Source: Ruminococcus sp.
GTDB lineage: Bacteria; Bacillota; Clostridia; Oscillospirales; Ruminococcaceae
DNA: 41,810 nt
Assembly (NCBI GenBank): GCA_017463375.1
Contig: JAFTPG010000072.1
Coordinates: 1-41,810 of the forward strand
Direction: 5' to 3'
Shown here: positions 1-7,794 of the stretch, piece by piece
Numbering within the stretch: position 1 is the first letter of the stretch
Layout: each line of letters opens with the position of its first letter
Made by a program: the position numbers and the translations under genes
The notes under the pieces: model-generated
Told to the model about the DNA's origin: nothing
Database searches by the model: none
Seen by the model: the letters and a program-made list of their open reading frames with translations, nothing else

Positions 1-393
1 ATTCCTGCACAGCTCTTTGAGTGATTGTACTGCGTCATTATCCTCCCACGCGACTGATACCGGTGTGCCGCCGATCGTCATTTGAAGGTCGCCGCTCTGT
101 ACTTCCTGCGGCTGTTCTTCCTCATATTCCGGCTGATCGTAATTATTTTGAGGCTGTTCCTGCTCAGCTTCAGTGGGAGTCGGCTCTGCAGCCGTATTCT
201 GTGTTTCAGGTATGGATGAAACCTTTTGTGTTGCGGCAATAGTAGACTGAACTGTCTCCTTAACCGCTGTAGTTGCTGTTGTCGCGGCTTGCACGGTCGG
301 TGCAGTTTTTTCGTTCCGGCTCTGCTCACTATTGCAGGCAGCTAAGAGAATCATCAAGCTGAACAAAAAAAGTATCAGAAAACCTTTTCTCAT
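1..393 (-). CDS. Cyclophilin-like-domain lipoprotein, N-terminal part (3' end outside window)
   Basis: 131 codons run from ATG at 391-393 to the window edge. The first ~20 residues are a lipoprotein signal (MRKGF, hydrophobic core, lipobox LAAC with Cys at about residue 20), so the product should be anchored to the outer face of the membrane. A low-complexity linker rich in Thr/Ala/Glu/Gln follows, up to about residue 105. The last visible residues (MTIGGTPVSVAWEDN, then QSLKEL) match the beginning of the bacterial cyclophilin-like fold domain seen in many clostridial lipoproteins. GGAG lies 8 nt before the ATG, and the start is 5 nt after the acetyltransferase stop, so the two genes are probably cotranscribed. 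The domain call rests on a short stretch because the gene leaves the window. Confidence 0.7.
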   Translation of the reverse strand, partial: MRKGFLILFLFSLMILLAACNSEQSRNEKTAPTVQAATTATTAVKETVQSTIAATQKVSSIPETQNTAAEPTPTEAEQEQPQNNYDQPEYEEEQPQEVQSGDLQMTIGGTPVSVAWEDNDAVQSLKELCRN

Positions 394-398
394 GGCAT

Positions 399-971
399 TC
401 ACTCCGTTTCGATATGCTTGATGAACCTTGCGGGCACACCGCCCACAACCGTATTGGCTTCAACATCTTTGTTGACGACCGCTCCTGCGGCGATCACTGC
501 GCCGTCACCGATCGTTACTCCCGGCAAGATGGTGACATTTGCGCCGATCCAGACATTCTTTCCGATGGCAACAGGCTTAGGGATCAGGTTCGCACGCTTG
601 CTCGGTTCCATTTGGTGATTGAGCGTCGCGATCACCGTTTTCGGCCCCACCAGCGTTCCGTCGCCGATGGTGATCCCACCCTGATCCTGAAACTGGCAGC
701 AGGAGTTGATAAAGACGTTCCTGCCGATCTTCAGATTCTTTCCGCAGTCGGTGTAGAATGGCGGGAACATATACGCTCCCTCGGGGAACTCTCTTCCGGT
801 CAGCCGTTCCATCAGCGCCTTGATCTCGTCGGGCGTATGATAAGCGTTATTCAACTCAGCCGTAATCTTCATCGCCTCATTGGACAGCTCGGTCATTTTC
901 AGATGCACCTCGCTGAACGCGACGACTTCTGAACCGCTGTCCAGTACAGTTATAAACTCTTCATTTGTCAT
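399..971 (-). CDS. Hexapeptide-repeat O-acetyltransferase (maltose/galactoside acetyltransferase family)
   Basis: 190 aa. An N-terminal helical part with the acceptor-side motif typical of the LacA/Maa/NodL family is followed by left-handed beta-helix hexapeptide repeats ([55 protein letters not shown]). His119 in the TLNHQ segment corresponds to the catalytic His of LacA-type enzymes. The C-terminal [11 protein letters not shown] is the usual family ending. Expected reaction: acetyl-CoA-dependent O-acetylation of a sugar; the substrate cannot be told. The start is set by GAAGGTGAT just upstream. It is divergent from the LysR gene, which is the usual arrangement for a LysR target, and the lipoprotein gene follows 5 nt downstream. 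Confidence 0.9.
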   Translation of the reverse strand: MTNEEFITVLDSGSEVVAFSEVHLKMTELSNEAMKITAELNNAYHTPDEIKALMERLTGREFPEGAYMFPPFYTDCGKNLKIGRNVFINSCCQFQDQGGITIGDGTLVGPKTVIATLNHQMEPSKRANLIPKPVAIGKNVWIGANVTILPGVTIGDGAVIAAGAVVNKDVEANTVVGGVPARFIKHIETE

Positions 972-994
972 CAGATCACCTTCTCTTTGTTTGT

Positions 995-1023
995 ATTATA
1001 ACGCACAACCGATAAAATTACAA
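995..1023 (-). promoter_or_regulatory. Sigma-A promoter of the acetyltransferase gene
   Basis: Read on the minus strand, -35 TTGTAA (1018-1023) and -10 TATAAT (995-1000) are separated by 17 nt, leaving a short leader of about 17 nt before the start at 971. It is divergent from the LysR promoter. Confidence 0.7.
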
Positions 1024-1050
1024 ATACTTATATCGAATACTGCATTATGC

Positions 1051-1079
1051 TTTACAGGCATAGATAAGTGTGATATGAT
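1051..1079 (+). promoter_or_regulatory. Promoter of the LysR-family gene
   Basis: TTTACA (1051-1056), 17 nt, TATGAT (1074-1079). The short palindrome GCATTATGC at 1042-1050 and the divergent arrangement make 1000-1060 the likely autoregulatory LysR binding region; no clear T-N11-A operator could be fixed by eye. Confidence 0.6.
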
Positions 1080-1094
1080 AATGGCGAGGTGAAA

Positions 1095-2003
1095 ATGATG
1101 GAACTGAGAGTGTTGCAATACTTTTTGGCAGTAGCAAGAGAAGAAAGTTTCACAGGTGCAGCGAACGCTCTGCACTTGAGCCAGCCAACCTTATCGCGCC
1201 AGCTTAAAGATTTGGAAATGGAGCTCGGCAAACAGCTGTTTATCCGCGGCAGCAAGAAGATTGAGTTGACAGATGAAGGCAGAATTCTCAAGAAACGTGC
1301 AGAGGAAATTGTGAGCCTTGTCAATAAGACTGAGAATGAGATCGCCGTTTCCGATGATCATATCGCGGGTGACGTCTTTATCGGTGCGGGCGAAACAGTC
1401 GGTGTGCACTATCTGACAAAAGCGGCAAAGCGTGTGAGGAACGACTACCCCGACATTCATTTCCACATCATCAGCGGTGACAGGTCGGACGTTGTAGAAA
1501 GGCTGGACAATGGTCTTGTTGATTTTGGGTTGGTTTTCGGCAGTATTGATGACACCAAATATGAATCCATCAATATCCCGAACAGCGACGTGTGGGGTGT
1601 TTTGATGAGAAAAGATAGCCCTCTCGCGGAAAAGGAAATGATAGAACCGAAAGATCTATACGACAAACCGCTGATTGTTTCCCGTCAGGCTGACAAGACA
1701 GGAATTGTAAAACGCCTGCTTCACCGCTCTGCCGATAAGCTGAACATTATCGCCACCTACAACCTGATTTTCAACGGTACGCTGATGGTGCAGGACGGCT
1801 TGGGATATGCGTTGTGCCTCGAGAGCGTTCATCAGCCGGATCGGAACAGAGAACTGATCTTCAAGCCTCTGTCCACCGCCGTCAGCGAGGAACTGCACAT
1901 CGTATGGAAAAAGGACAATGTGTTTTCCAAAGCTTCGCAAAGGTTTCTTTATGAAATATCAAAATCTGCGAAATCATCACGCATATCTTACGAGTGTTTG
2001 TGA
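1095..2003 (+). CDS. LysR-family transcriptional regulator
   Basis: About 302 aa. Residues ~3-62 are the LysR winged HTH (ELRVLQYFLAVAREES, AANALHLSQPTLSRQLKDLE), followed by the linker helix and a periplasmic-binding-protein-like effector domain (residues ~90-295; DVFIGAGETVGVHYL, NGLVDFGLVFG). GAGGTG at 1085-1090 supports ATG at 1095 or 1098; an in-frame GTG at 1089 lies inside this ribosome site and is unlikely. By position it should control the divergent acetyltransferase/lipoprotein genes, with an unknown co-inducer. Length and domain order are normal for the family. Confidence 0.9.
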   Translation: MMELRVLQYFLAVAREESFTGAANALHLSQPTLSRQLKDLEMELGKQLFIRGSKKIELTDEGRILKKRAEEIVSLVNKTENEIAVSDDHIAGDVFIGAGETVGVHYLTKAAKRVRNDYPDIHFHIISGDRSDVVERLDNGLVDFGLVFGSIDDTKYESINIPNSDVWGVLMRKDSPLAEKEMIEPKDLYDKPLIVSRQADKTGIVKRLLHRSADKLNIIATYNLIFNGTLMVQDGLGYALCLESVHQPDRNRELIFKPLSTAVSEELHIVWKKDNVFSKASQRFLYEISKSAKSSRISYECL

Positions 2004-2033
2004 AATGTTCAAGTTTTGTTAAAATTATGTTAA
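2003..2033. promoter_or_regulatory. Three TGTTAA-type direct repeats with 11-bp period (PhoP/OmpR-like box)
   Basis: TGTTCA at 2006-2011, TGTTAA at 2017-2022 and TGTTAA at 2028-2033 recur exactly every 11 bp; on the minus strand they read TTAACA/TGAACA. This resembles PhoP-type boxes (TTNACA units, ~5-bp spacers) bound by OmpR-family regulators. Positions 2003-2023 match 7378-7398, in the promoter of the two-component operon, at 20 of 21 bases. What this copy would control is unclear: no gene starts nearby. Confidence 0.5.
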
Positions 2034-2052
2034 TTGATACTTAGCATTAAAT

Positions 2053-2094
2053 TTTTTACAAACAAAGAGCCGCCGTAGGCAGCTCTTTGTAAAA
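2053..2094. terminator. Stem-loop between convergent LysR and DUF308 genes
   Basis: ACAAAGAGC (2062-2070) pairs with GCTCTTTGT (2082-2090), and flanking TTTT/AAAA can extend the stem. It lies between the ends of convergent genes, so it probably serves both directions. The U-tract is weak on either strand. Confidence 0.5.
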
Positions 2095-2101
2095 TACGTT
2101 T

Positions 2102-2713
2102 TTATTCAATCAAGTTCTTCCCTTTTCCTGTGGTTATCTTGCTGTGCAACATAATCAAAGCCATTCGTATGATATACCAGAGATCGGTCAAAGCATTCAG
2201 TATGAGCAAACCACCGATACCTCTCTGCATACTTTTGATGACGCCTTCGTTGGCTACAATCATCGTTACGCCCAGCCCTATCATCACGATACTGATAAAT
2301 ACGCCCAAGACCATTTTCCAGTTGAACTTTTTCTCGATTTTGATTACCTCAATCATATTGATCAAGTTCATGATAACCGTGACTATCGCAATGATATATC
2401 TCGTATACGGCTCCGCGATTTCCGGACGAAAGAAGAAAAAAATGCCGACAGCGCCGAGAATGACGCTAAAAAAGATGAAAATAAAATCTAAAATATTTCT
2501 TTCTTTTGACAGAAGGTGGACAAAAATATTGACAACAGCGGCAATCGACAGTACCGCGGCCGCTATTTTGACGGTTCCCGTCATATCTCCATTCGGCATA
2601 ATAATAAACATAAGGCCCTGAACAAACAATACCAACGAGGCGATAATTTTGTTTTTCAGCAGAGATAAAATCCATTTCACCGTTTGTGCTACAAAGTTCT
2701 TATTAACGTTCAT
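2102..2713 (-). CDS. HdeD/DUF308-like integral membrane protein
   Basis: 203 aa. Six or so hydrophobic helices in pairs from residue ~15 to ~195 (SLLKNKIIASLVLFVQGLMF, IAAAVLSIAAVVNIFVHLL, FIFIFFSVILGAVGIFFFF and others), the pattern of HdeD/DUF308 membrane proteins. No catalytic motif is seen. The role of the family in Firmicutes is poorly known; HdeD itself is an acid-stress membrane protein in enterics. It is the last gene of the operon and overlaps the upstream hydrolase gene by 11 nt, and GGAG lies ahead of its ATG. The paired helices resemble the C-terminal half of the upstream gene product, so the two may pair in the membrane (inference). Confidence 0.7.
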   Translation of the reverse strand: MNVNKNFVAQTVKWILSLLKNKIIASLVLFVQGLMFIIMPNGDMTGTVKIAAAVLSIAAVVNIFVHLLSKERNILDFIFIFFSVILGAVGIFFFFRPEIAEPYTRYIIAIVTVIMNLINMIEVIKIEKKFNWKMVLGVFISIVMIGLGVTMIVANEGVIKSMQRGIGGLLILNALTDLWYIIRMALIMLHSKITTGKGKNLIE

Positions 2714-4352
2714 GATAACGTCTCCTTTTTGATGTTTGGGGACGAATTTGCCGATATATTCTGAAGCCTAACCTTACCGCTCCATCAATAATAAGCAAAA
2801 TACCAACGGACATTGCATAAGCGAAGATGGTATCGTAGGGTGCAACAAGAAAGCTTGCGCCGTAGATAAATAGAAGGATTGTTTCAAGAGCGTGAATCAC
2901 ACGCATAAAGATGTTGTCCGTCTTTGCAGTTGCTTTAGCGAGTTGTCGGAATGCAAGGATAATCGCAAACACGCCACAGAGAATACTGCCCAGCATAAAG
3001 AGCGCATTTTCTTTTACCACAATCACAACACATAGGGCAAGCAATATTACAAGAAGATAAATACGCTCCTTCACACTGACAAAATTCCACTTAGCCTGAT
3101 ACAGTCTTTTAATCGTCAAGACCAATTCAGCAACAGCAAGGACGAGGAAGAACACCATTGCAGTTATCTCCAGCGACTTTTCAGACGCAAACAGGAAAAA
3201 GATACCTAAAGCAATGAGAATAAAGCATTTCAATACCTGACATTCATCAAGCCATTTTACAAACCCCATTCTTCGAATATTCGTGAAAATGTTTCCAAAT
3301 GCCGCCTGCGTCGGCAAGGACGCTACGGTTCTTCTTGTTGTACTACTGGAATTCAGAAGCTTGAGCAGCAGATTTTCTATGCCGCCGACGCCGTCTTTCA
3401 TCACATCCGTAACCGTCAAAGCACCATCAGCAGAAAGCGCCCCAAAGAATTCATCTACAAATATTTTACGCTCCTTTTGACTGACGTTCTCTATCCATTT
3501 GTCGATGATATTGTTGAGTTTTTTCGCCTGCGGGTCGTTCTCGGAAACACGGACTAATTCACCGTAATCAACGCCCCAAGAAAACAAATCGTGCTGGTTC
3601 AATCCCTCTGCCGAGGAATCCACGATGACGGTATTGCTTATTTCGGGCTCAAAGAGCTTGCCTATAACGCAAAACTTTGGAATTATCCTCATTGCTCTGC
3701 GGTTGACCTTTGCGATTGTGGAGGTATCCAGCACCTCCGGACAAAAGCCGGGACCGTCAAGCAGATACACTTGTTCTACATGATCCCATATTTCAAAACG
3801 CAGATGTGCGGCGGCATACAGCGCAAGGTTAGCTCCCTTGCTGTGACCACAGATAAAGTTCCTCGTTCCGGGGACTATATTCGATTTTGCGTACTCAGTT
3901 GCCAGCTCCTGCGCTTCGGTGCGAGTGAAAGAAATCATGAAATCCTCTTTCCAACCCGCTAAAGTATCATCCGTACCACGATAGGCTATAAAATTAAAGT
4001 CGTTCTCCTGCTCGAAAGTTACTGCGGAAAACTGAACCGCCCTCTGATGATCAAGCTTCTCCACATAATTTTTTAGAAGCATACTGCCGAAACGCGCAGA
4101 CTGAGCCGCCGCTTCTATAAACTTGGTGCTCCACGGATTACCTCTGCCGGAAAATACAGGCTGCACCTGCCTTTCAGCGAGAATTTTCAGATAGGTTTCT
4201 CTTAGCGTTAGGGGCTTTTGACCGTAATTCTTAAAGAGTTTGAAATCAAAATAGGAGAGCTGTGCCAGCACCAGCGCATCTACATCACAAAACTCTTTTT
4301 CCCTGAATGAAAAGTTCCCTATCCATTTCACATAATCAAAAATATTATTCAT
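2703..4352 (-). CDS. DUF2974 (Mbeg1-like) serine hydrolase fused to a DUF308-like membrane domain
   Basis: 549 aa. The N-terminal ~300 residues are an alpha/beta-hydrolase of the DUF2974/Mbeg1 group: FIAYRGTDDTLAGWKEDF at ~121-138 and nucleophile elbow GHSKG with Ser171, both features of class-3-lipase-like folds. LLDGPGF near residue 197 probably supplies the acid. Residues ~365-540 hold six or more hydrophobic helices in pairs, like HdeD/DUF308 proteins. A cytoplasmic hydrolase tethered to the membrane is therefore expected; substrates (lipid or acyl group) are unknown. The start is set by GGGGAG 8 nt upstream of ATG 4352; it overlaps the preceding gene by 4 nt. Genes of this group often sit with two-component systems, as here. 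Confidence 0.75.
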   Translation of the reverse strand: MNNIFDYVKWIGNFSFREKEFCDVDALVLAQLSYFDFKLFKNYGQKPLTLRETYLKILAERQVQPVFSGRGNPWSTKFIEAAAQSARFGSMLLKNYVEKLDHQRAVQFSAVTFEQENDFNFIAYRGTDDTLAGWKEDFMISFTRTEAQELATEYAKSNIVPGTRNFICGHSKGANLALYAAAHLRFEIWDHVEQVYLLDGPGFCPEVLDTSTIAKVNRRAMRIIPKFCVIGKLFEPEISNTVIVDSSAEGLNQHDLFSWGVDYGELVRVSENDPQAKKLNNIIDKWIENVSQKERKIFVDEFFGALSADGALTVTDVMKDGVGGIENLLLKLLNSSSTTRRTVASLPTQAAFGNIFTNIRRMGFVKWLDECQVLKCFILIALGIFFLFASEKSLEITAMVFFLVLAVAELVLTIKRLYQAKWNFVSVKERIYLLVILLALCVVIVVKENALFMLGSILCGVFAIILAFRQLAKATAKTDNIFMRVIHALETILLFIYGASFLVAPYDTIFAYAMSVGILLIIDGAVRLGFRIYRQIRPQTSKRRRYHER

Positions 4353-4753
4353 CTTCCATTCTCCCCATGCAACAGTTTTTCGGTAAGCGACAGTATCTTC
4401 GGTGCGATTCTCTCTTTCTGCTTTTGATTCACATAATTGCGTACCGGGAAGGTCAAAGCTACCATCGCAATACCAATCACACCGATAACAATACCTAAAG
4501 CAAACAGCGAATCACTAAGGCGCAGGATAATACTCATTCCTGTGCCGAATATCAGCGTGCCGGAGACAATCATTACGGCGGTAAGGATTTTTCCGAGACG
4601 GGATGAGCGTTTGTCGAGCTTTCTCAGTTCCTCCATCGTCGCTTCTCTTTCGGTTATCTCAGCAGCGCTGTTGATTTTATATCTTTTTTGAATGGCTAAA
4701 AGCTCCTCACGTTCCTGCGCCGAGTAGGTATAGTCAAAAGTATTGTTATCCAT
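4349..4753 (-). CDS. Small membrane protein, unknown function
   Basis: 134 aa. An N-terminal ~50-residue charged region rich in Glu/Arg (QEREELLAIQKRYK, TEREATMEELRKLDKRSSRL) is followed by two hydrophobic helices (~55-78 and ~83-105) and a basic C-terminus. Not recognised as a named family. GGAGG precedes the ATG; the gene follows the 291-aa membrane protein by 1 nt and overlaps the hydrolase start by 4 nt, so translation is probably coupled. In this operon it is probably an accessory of the membrane hydrolase (inference from position only). Confidence 0.6.
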   Translation of the reverse strand: MDNNTFDYTYSAQEREELLAIQKRYKINSAAEITEREATMEELRKLDKRSSRLGKILTAVMIVSGTLIFGTGMSIILRLSDSLFALGIVIGVIGIAMVALTFPVRNYVNQKQKERIAPKILSLTEKLLHGENGR

Positions 4754-4754
4754 T

Positions 4755-5630
4755 TTAAACCTCCGAAATGGTATGCCTTCGGGCGTTGATGAGCATAAAA
4801 GCCGAGATCCCCAATATTATTACGAGAACAGCAATACCCGTTATACTGTTAAACAGCGCGGCAAAATAGCTGTCATTATTAAAGGAATGGAGCATCGCAG
4901 TTTGAAGAGTGAACATTGATACGACCGCTACAGCTAAGTCAAGCGATTTTGCGGCGGAAAACAACGGTGTTCTGAATTTTCTGTCTTTGATTAAAGACAC
5001 CATGACGATATGGATACGATAGAACGCATAGAGTGCCATCACAAAAATCAAGGAACCGGGATAACTGTAGCTCTGTCCCTGCCATATTACCTGAATGATG
5101 ATACCTGAAAGCGTAATGTTGATTAATCCCATTAGCCATCCTGTACGCCGATAACTTCTCCACTCTTTTTTGAGCGTGTCGCCATCTGTCCTCAGCTTCC
5201 ATTTATAGTCAGTATGTATCAGCGAAAATTTCAGAAAAACCAACAAGAAGTAATAGATTGCAATCGCAATGGCAAAAAACGATTGAATCACGATACCCGA
5301 TATCAGTTTAAACAAAACGTAAACGATATTAACAGCTGTTCCAAAATAGAGAGCAATGCGTGAGCGAAACTCCAAATCCCAAAAATATCTGTCGATAGGT
5401 TTGAGCGTTCTAAGCTTACCAATGCCTTTTTTTATTCCGGGAATCAGCATGGTTGTAATCAATACACAAAGAGCATACGCGGAAAGTAAATAGGAAATAT
5501 ACACGAGAGGACCTTCCATTTGCGTAGTCCAAACTACTGCTTCAATGGAGAGGAACACTCCCGCTGTGATGACGTTTGCAGGAAAGGGAGGGAAGAAAAT
5601 AGCGCGGACTGTCTTTTTGAGCCTATGCAT
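4755..5630 (-). CDS. Polytopic membrane protein, unknown function
   Basis: 291 aa with about eight hydrophobic segments spread along the chain (for example VITAGVFLSIEAVVW, GPLVYISYLLSAYALCVLITTML, FFAIAIAIYYFLLVFL, WLMGLINITLSGIIIQVI) and short basic loops. No motif identifies a transporter or enzyme. It overlaps the end of the sensor kinase gene by 8 nt, so the two products are made together; it could be a sensing partner or target of the kinase. Related proteins are found next to two-component systems in clostridia, but no function is known to me. Confidence 0.6.
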   Translation of the reverse strand: MHRLKKTVRAIFFPPFPANVITAGVFLSIEAVVWTTQMEGPLVYISYLLSAYALCVLITTMLIPGIKKGIGKLRTLKPIDRYFWDLEFRSRIALYFGTAVNIVYVLFKLISGIVIQSFFAIAIAIYYFLLVFLKFSLIHTDYKWKLRTDGDTLKKEWRSYRRTGWLMGLINITLSGIIIQVIWQGQSYSYPGSLIFVMALYAFYRIHIVMVSLIKDRKFRTPLFSAAKSLDLAVAVVSMFTLQTAMLHSFNNDSYFAALFNSITGIAVLVIILGISAFMLINARRHTISEV

Positions 5631-6669
5631 CCCTGTTCCTCCTGAGCTTTACGGCAAAAGTGCTACCCTTACCAAGTGTGCTGTTCACTGAAATCTCAGC
5701 GCCGGTAATGTCGATCACGCGCTTCACCAGAGCCAGTCCTAAGCCGTTACCTTGTGAGGCGTGGGATGTGTCTCCTTGATAGAATTTATCGAAGATATGA
5801 CGTCCTGTATCGGCAGAAATACCGCAACCGGTATCGCTGACGCTAACCGACACAAAGTCATGATCAACTGAAAGCTTCACGCTTACCGTACCTTTTTTTT
5901 TGGTGAACTTGAAGGCGTTAGAGAGCAGGTTATTCCATACAAGGCTAAGTAATTCTTTATCGGAACAGATAATGACCTCATCAGGGATATCAATGTCAAG
6001 CTCGATTTCTTTATCCGTCCATACTTGCTCAAAGCCGAGTACGGCTTCGCCAAGCTGTCCGCTGAGGTCAAATTCTTCCGCTTTCGGCTTCAACTGCTGA
6101 CTTTCCAAACGGTTGAGTCTCAGGATGTTGGTGATCAATTCGCTAAGCCTCTGTGACGCTGCTGTGATTGACGCAGCGTACTCAATGCGTTCTTCATAAG
6201 CGATATTCTCGCTTTGTAACAGCTGAGAGTAGTTTTGCATAATTGTAAGCGGCGTTTTGATTTCATGCGATACATTAGAGATAAAATCTGTTTTTAAAGT
6301 TTCTACCGAACTTAACTCCTCGGTCATAGTGTTGATACTTTGGACGATAGGAAGAAAGTCGCGGCTGATACCGTTTTCGTCTATCCGTTCCGAAAAATCT
6401 CCATTTGTTACCGTTTCAAGTCCTCTCCGAATTATTTTAACAGGTTTTTCAACGGTATAATAGTTGATGATATAATATACTCCGGCAAAAAGCAGACTAA
6501 TAAAAATGATATTGCCCGCTGTTATGGGAGCCGCCTGTCTGATTTCCTCCTCGGTATAGTTGAGAGATTGCAGGAACAATATGAAAGAGCAGGATACCGC
6601 GAAACAGTTAATTAAAAAGAACGTGAAAAAGGATATGAGATAACGCCATAAACGCTGATGTTGTTTCAT
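5623..6669 (-). CDS. Sensor histidine kinase (HisKA/HATPase_c)
   Basis: 348 aa. Two transmembrane helices (~10-34 and ~50-72) enclose only a ~16-residue external loop, so this is an intramembrane-sensing type kinase. A HAMP-like linker (~75-125), HisKA with phospho-acceptor His135 (SNVSHEIKTPLTIM), then HATPase_c follow, with N-box WNNLLSNAFKF, G1 DTGCGIS and G2 GNGLGLALV. All boxes are intact. The start overlaps the response regulator stop as ATGA (6666-6669). With such a small sensor loop the signal is probably in the membrane or relayed by the neighbouring polytopic protein (inference). Confidence 0.92.
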   Translation of the reverse strand: MKQHQRLWRYLISFFTFFLINCFAVSCSFILFLQSLNYTEEEIRQAAPITAGNIIFISLLFAGVYYIINYYTVEKPVKIIRRGLETVTNGDFSERIDENGISRDFLPIVQSINTMTEELSSVETLKTDFISNVSHEIKTPLTIMQNYSQLLQSENIAYEERIEYAASITAASQRLSELITNILRLNRLESQQLKPKAEEFDLSGQLGEAVLGFEQVWTDKEIELDIDIPDEVIICSDKELLSLVWNNLLSNAFKFTKKKGTVSVKLSVDHDFVSVSVSDTGCGISADTGRHIFDKFYQGDTSHASQGNGLGLALVKRVIDITGAEISVNSTLGKGSTFAVKLRRNRDA

Positions 6670-7337
6670 TGCAGCACCGCCTTATAACCAAGTCCGTGGA
6701 CGGTCTGTATCTCAAAATTATCGCAGTCCGCAAGCTTTGTTCTCAGCTTTGTCATATAGACATCTACAGTTCTTGTAGAGGCAGTGCTGTCAACATCCCA
6801 AAACTCGTCCATTAGCTGTTGACGAGAGAAAGTTTTTTTGGGATACGACAGGAGTTTATAGAGAATATTGAACTCGCGGACGGTCATGTGGATCTCTTCG
6901 CCGTTTAAAGATGCGGTATGTTCGTCGAGGTCCATCGAGAAACTGCCGATATCGAGCTTGTGGCTGGTGGCGATCTTCGAGCGTCTAAGCAGTGCTCCGA
7001 TTCTTAGGAGCAGCTCGTCAAGGTTGACGGGCTTTGTCATATAGTCATCGATGCCGATGCGATAGCCTCGCTGCATAGAAAGTATATCATCTTTCGCTGT
7101 CATAAATAGGATTGGGATTTCATCGTTCAGTTGTCTGACGGTGCGAGCGAACTCAAAGCCGTCGATTTCCGGCATCATGATGTCCGAAATAATCAAATCA
7201 AAAATATTCTCATACATCGCGTCATATGCACCATTCGCCGAAAGACACCCGATTGCCTCAAAACCGTTGTTTTTCAGAAAAGAACATACGCTTTTATTTA
7301 GGTCTTTATTATCCTCTACTACCAATATCTTGAACAT
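6666..7337 (-). CDS. OmpR/PhoB-family response regulator
   Basis: 223 aa from ATG at 7337, chosen because AGGAAG lies ~6 nt upstream and because the receiver domain begins directly with MFKILVVEDN. Receiver domain ~1-115 with acidic pocket E8/D9 and phospho-acceptor Asp52 (LIISDIMMPEIDG). Conserved Thr (LFMTAKDD) and Lys (DDYMTKPVNLDELLLRI) are present. C-terminal winged-helix DNA-binding domain ~128-223 (LTVREFNILYKLLSYP-like and RTVDVYMTKLRTKL). First gene of the six-gene operon. Promoter repeats of the OmpR-family type just upstream suggest autoregulation. Confidence 0.94.
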   Translation of the reverse strand: MFKILVVEDNKDLNKSVCSFLKNNGFEAIGCLSANGAYDAMYENIFDLIISDIMMPEIDGFEFARTVRQLNDEIPILFMTAKDDILSMQRGYRIGIDDYMTKPVNLDELLLRIGALLRRSKIATSHKLDIGSFSMDLDEHTASLNGEEIHMTVREFNILYKLLSYPKKTFSRQQLMDEFWDVDSTASTRTVDVYMTKLRTKLADCDNFEIQTVHGLGYKAVLQ

Positions 7338-7370
7338 GATCCACTTCCTTATTTTACTGTGTCTAATCTT

Positions 7371-7398
7371 ATCATACAAATGTTAAAGTTTTGTTAAA
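7371..7398 (-). promoter_or_regulatory. Two-component operon promoter with TTAACA direct repeats
   Basis: On the minus strand, two TTAACA units (plus-strand TGTTAA at 7381-7386 and 7392-7397) lie 11 bp apart, directly ahead of the -10-like TATGAT (7371-7376). There is no good -35, as expected for a promoter activated by an OmpR/PhoP-type regulator bound at the repeats. The regulator encoded 34 nt downstream is the obvious candidate. Confidence 0.6.
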
Positions 7399-7399
7399 G

Positions 7400-7794
7400 T
7401 CATTCTGTAAAACAAAAATTCCTGTATCCATCATACCGTAATACAGGAATTTCTTCGAGGCTATGGTTTTGCGTATTCGGATATCTTTCGAAAACAATCT
7501 TTGCAACAGAATCAGTATTATCACCACAGCCATCCGATATCCATTGTATAAGGTATCCGGTAAATCTCGCTTTTAAAAACGCGCTTCGATAAGGGCTTCT
7601 GCCTCGGTTAATTATGGATTGACGCACCGCTCCGGTGTAAGAGTGTGCTCCCCAAAAGCACCGAAAACCTTCTCGTAAATACTACTATCCGATGCGTTGG
7701 CTATGCTGCTGTAAAACACCTTATTCTGCTCGATGAAGATTAGCAAAGCGGAAACCGCGTTCAGACTCTGTTCCCAATACGCGTGCTTTGCTTT
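7400..7794 (-). pseudogene. TetR-family regulator, C-terminal remnant
   Basis: Only the ligand-binding C-terminal part remains, in two frames. From ~7780 to 7612 the frame reads YWEQSLNAVSALLIFIEQ, then KVFYSSIANASDSSIYEKVF and a stop. The continuation after a frameshift near 7612-7627 reads YRSAFLKARFTGYLIQWISDG, typical of TetR_C helices 8-9. The DNA-binding N-terminus is absent: at ~7770 the sequence passes directly into a csaA-like remnant. The last residues run into the terminator hairpin, so the original 3' end is also lost. It is not the regulator at 26469, whose C-terminal part reads differently. Confidence 0.6.
7407..7452 (-). terminator. Rho-independent terminator
   Basis: A perfect 12-bp inverted repeat, AAATTCCTGTAT (7416-7427) with ATACAGGAATTT (7441-7452), 13-nt loop. 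On the minus strand it is followed by TTGTTTT. It would stop leftward transcription coming from the graveyard region before the two-component promoter. Confidence 0.75.
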
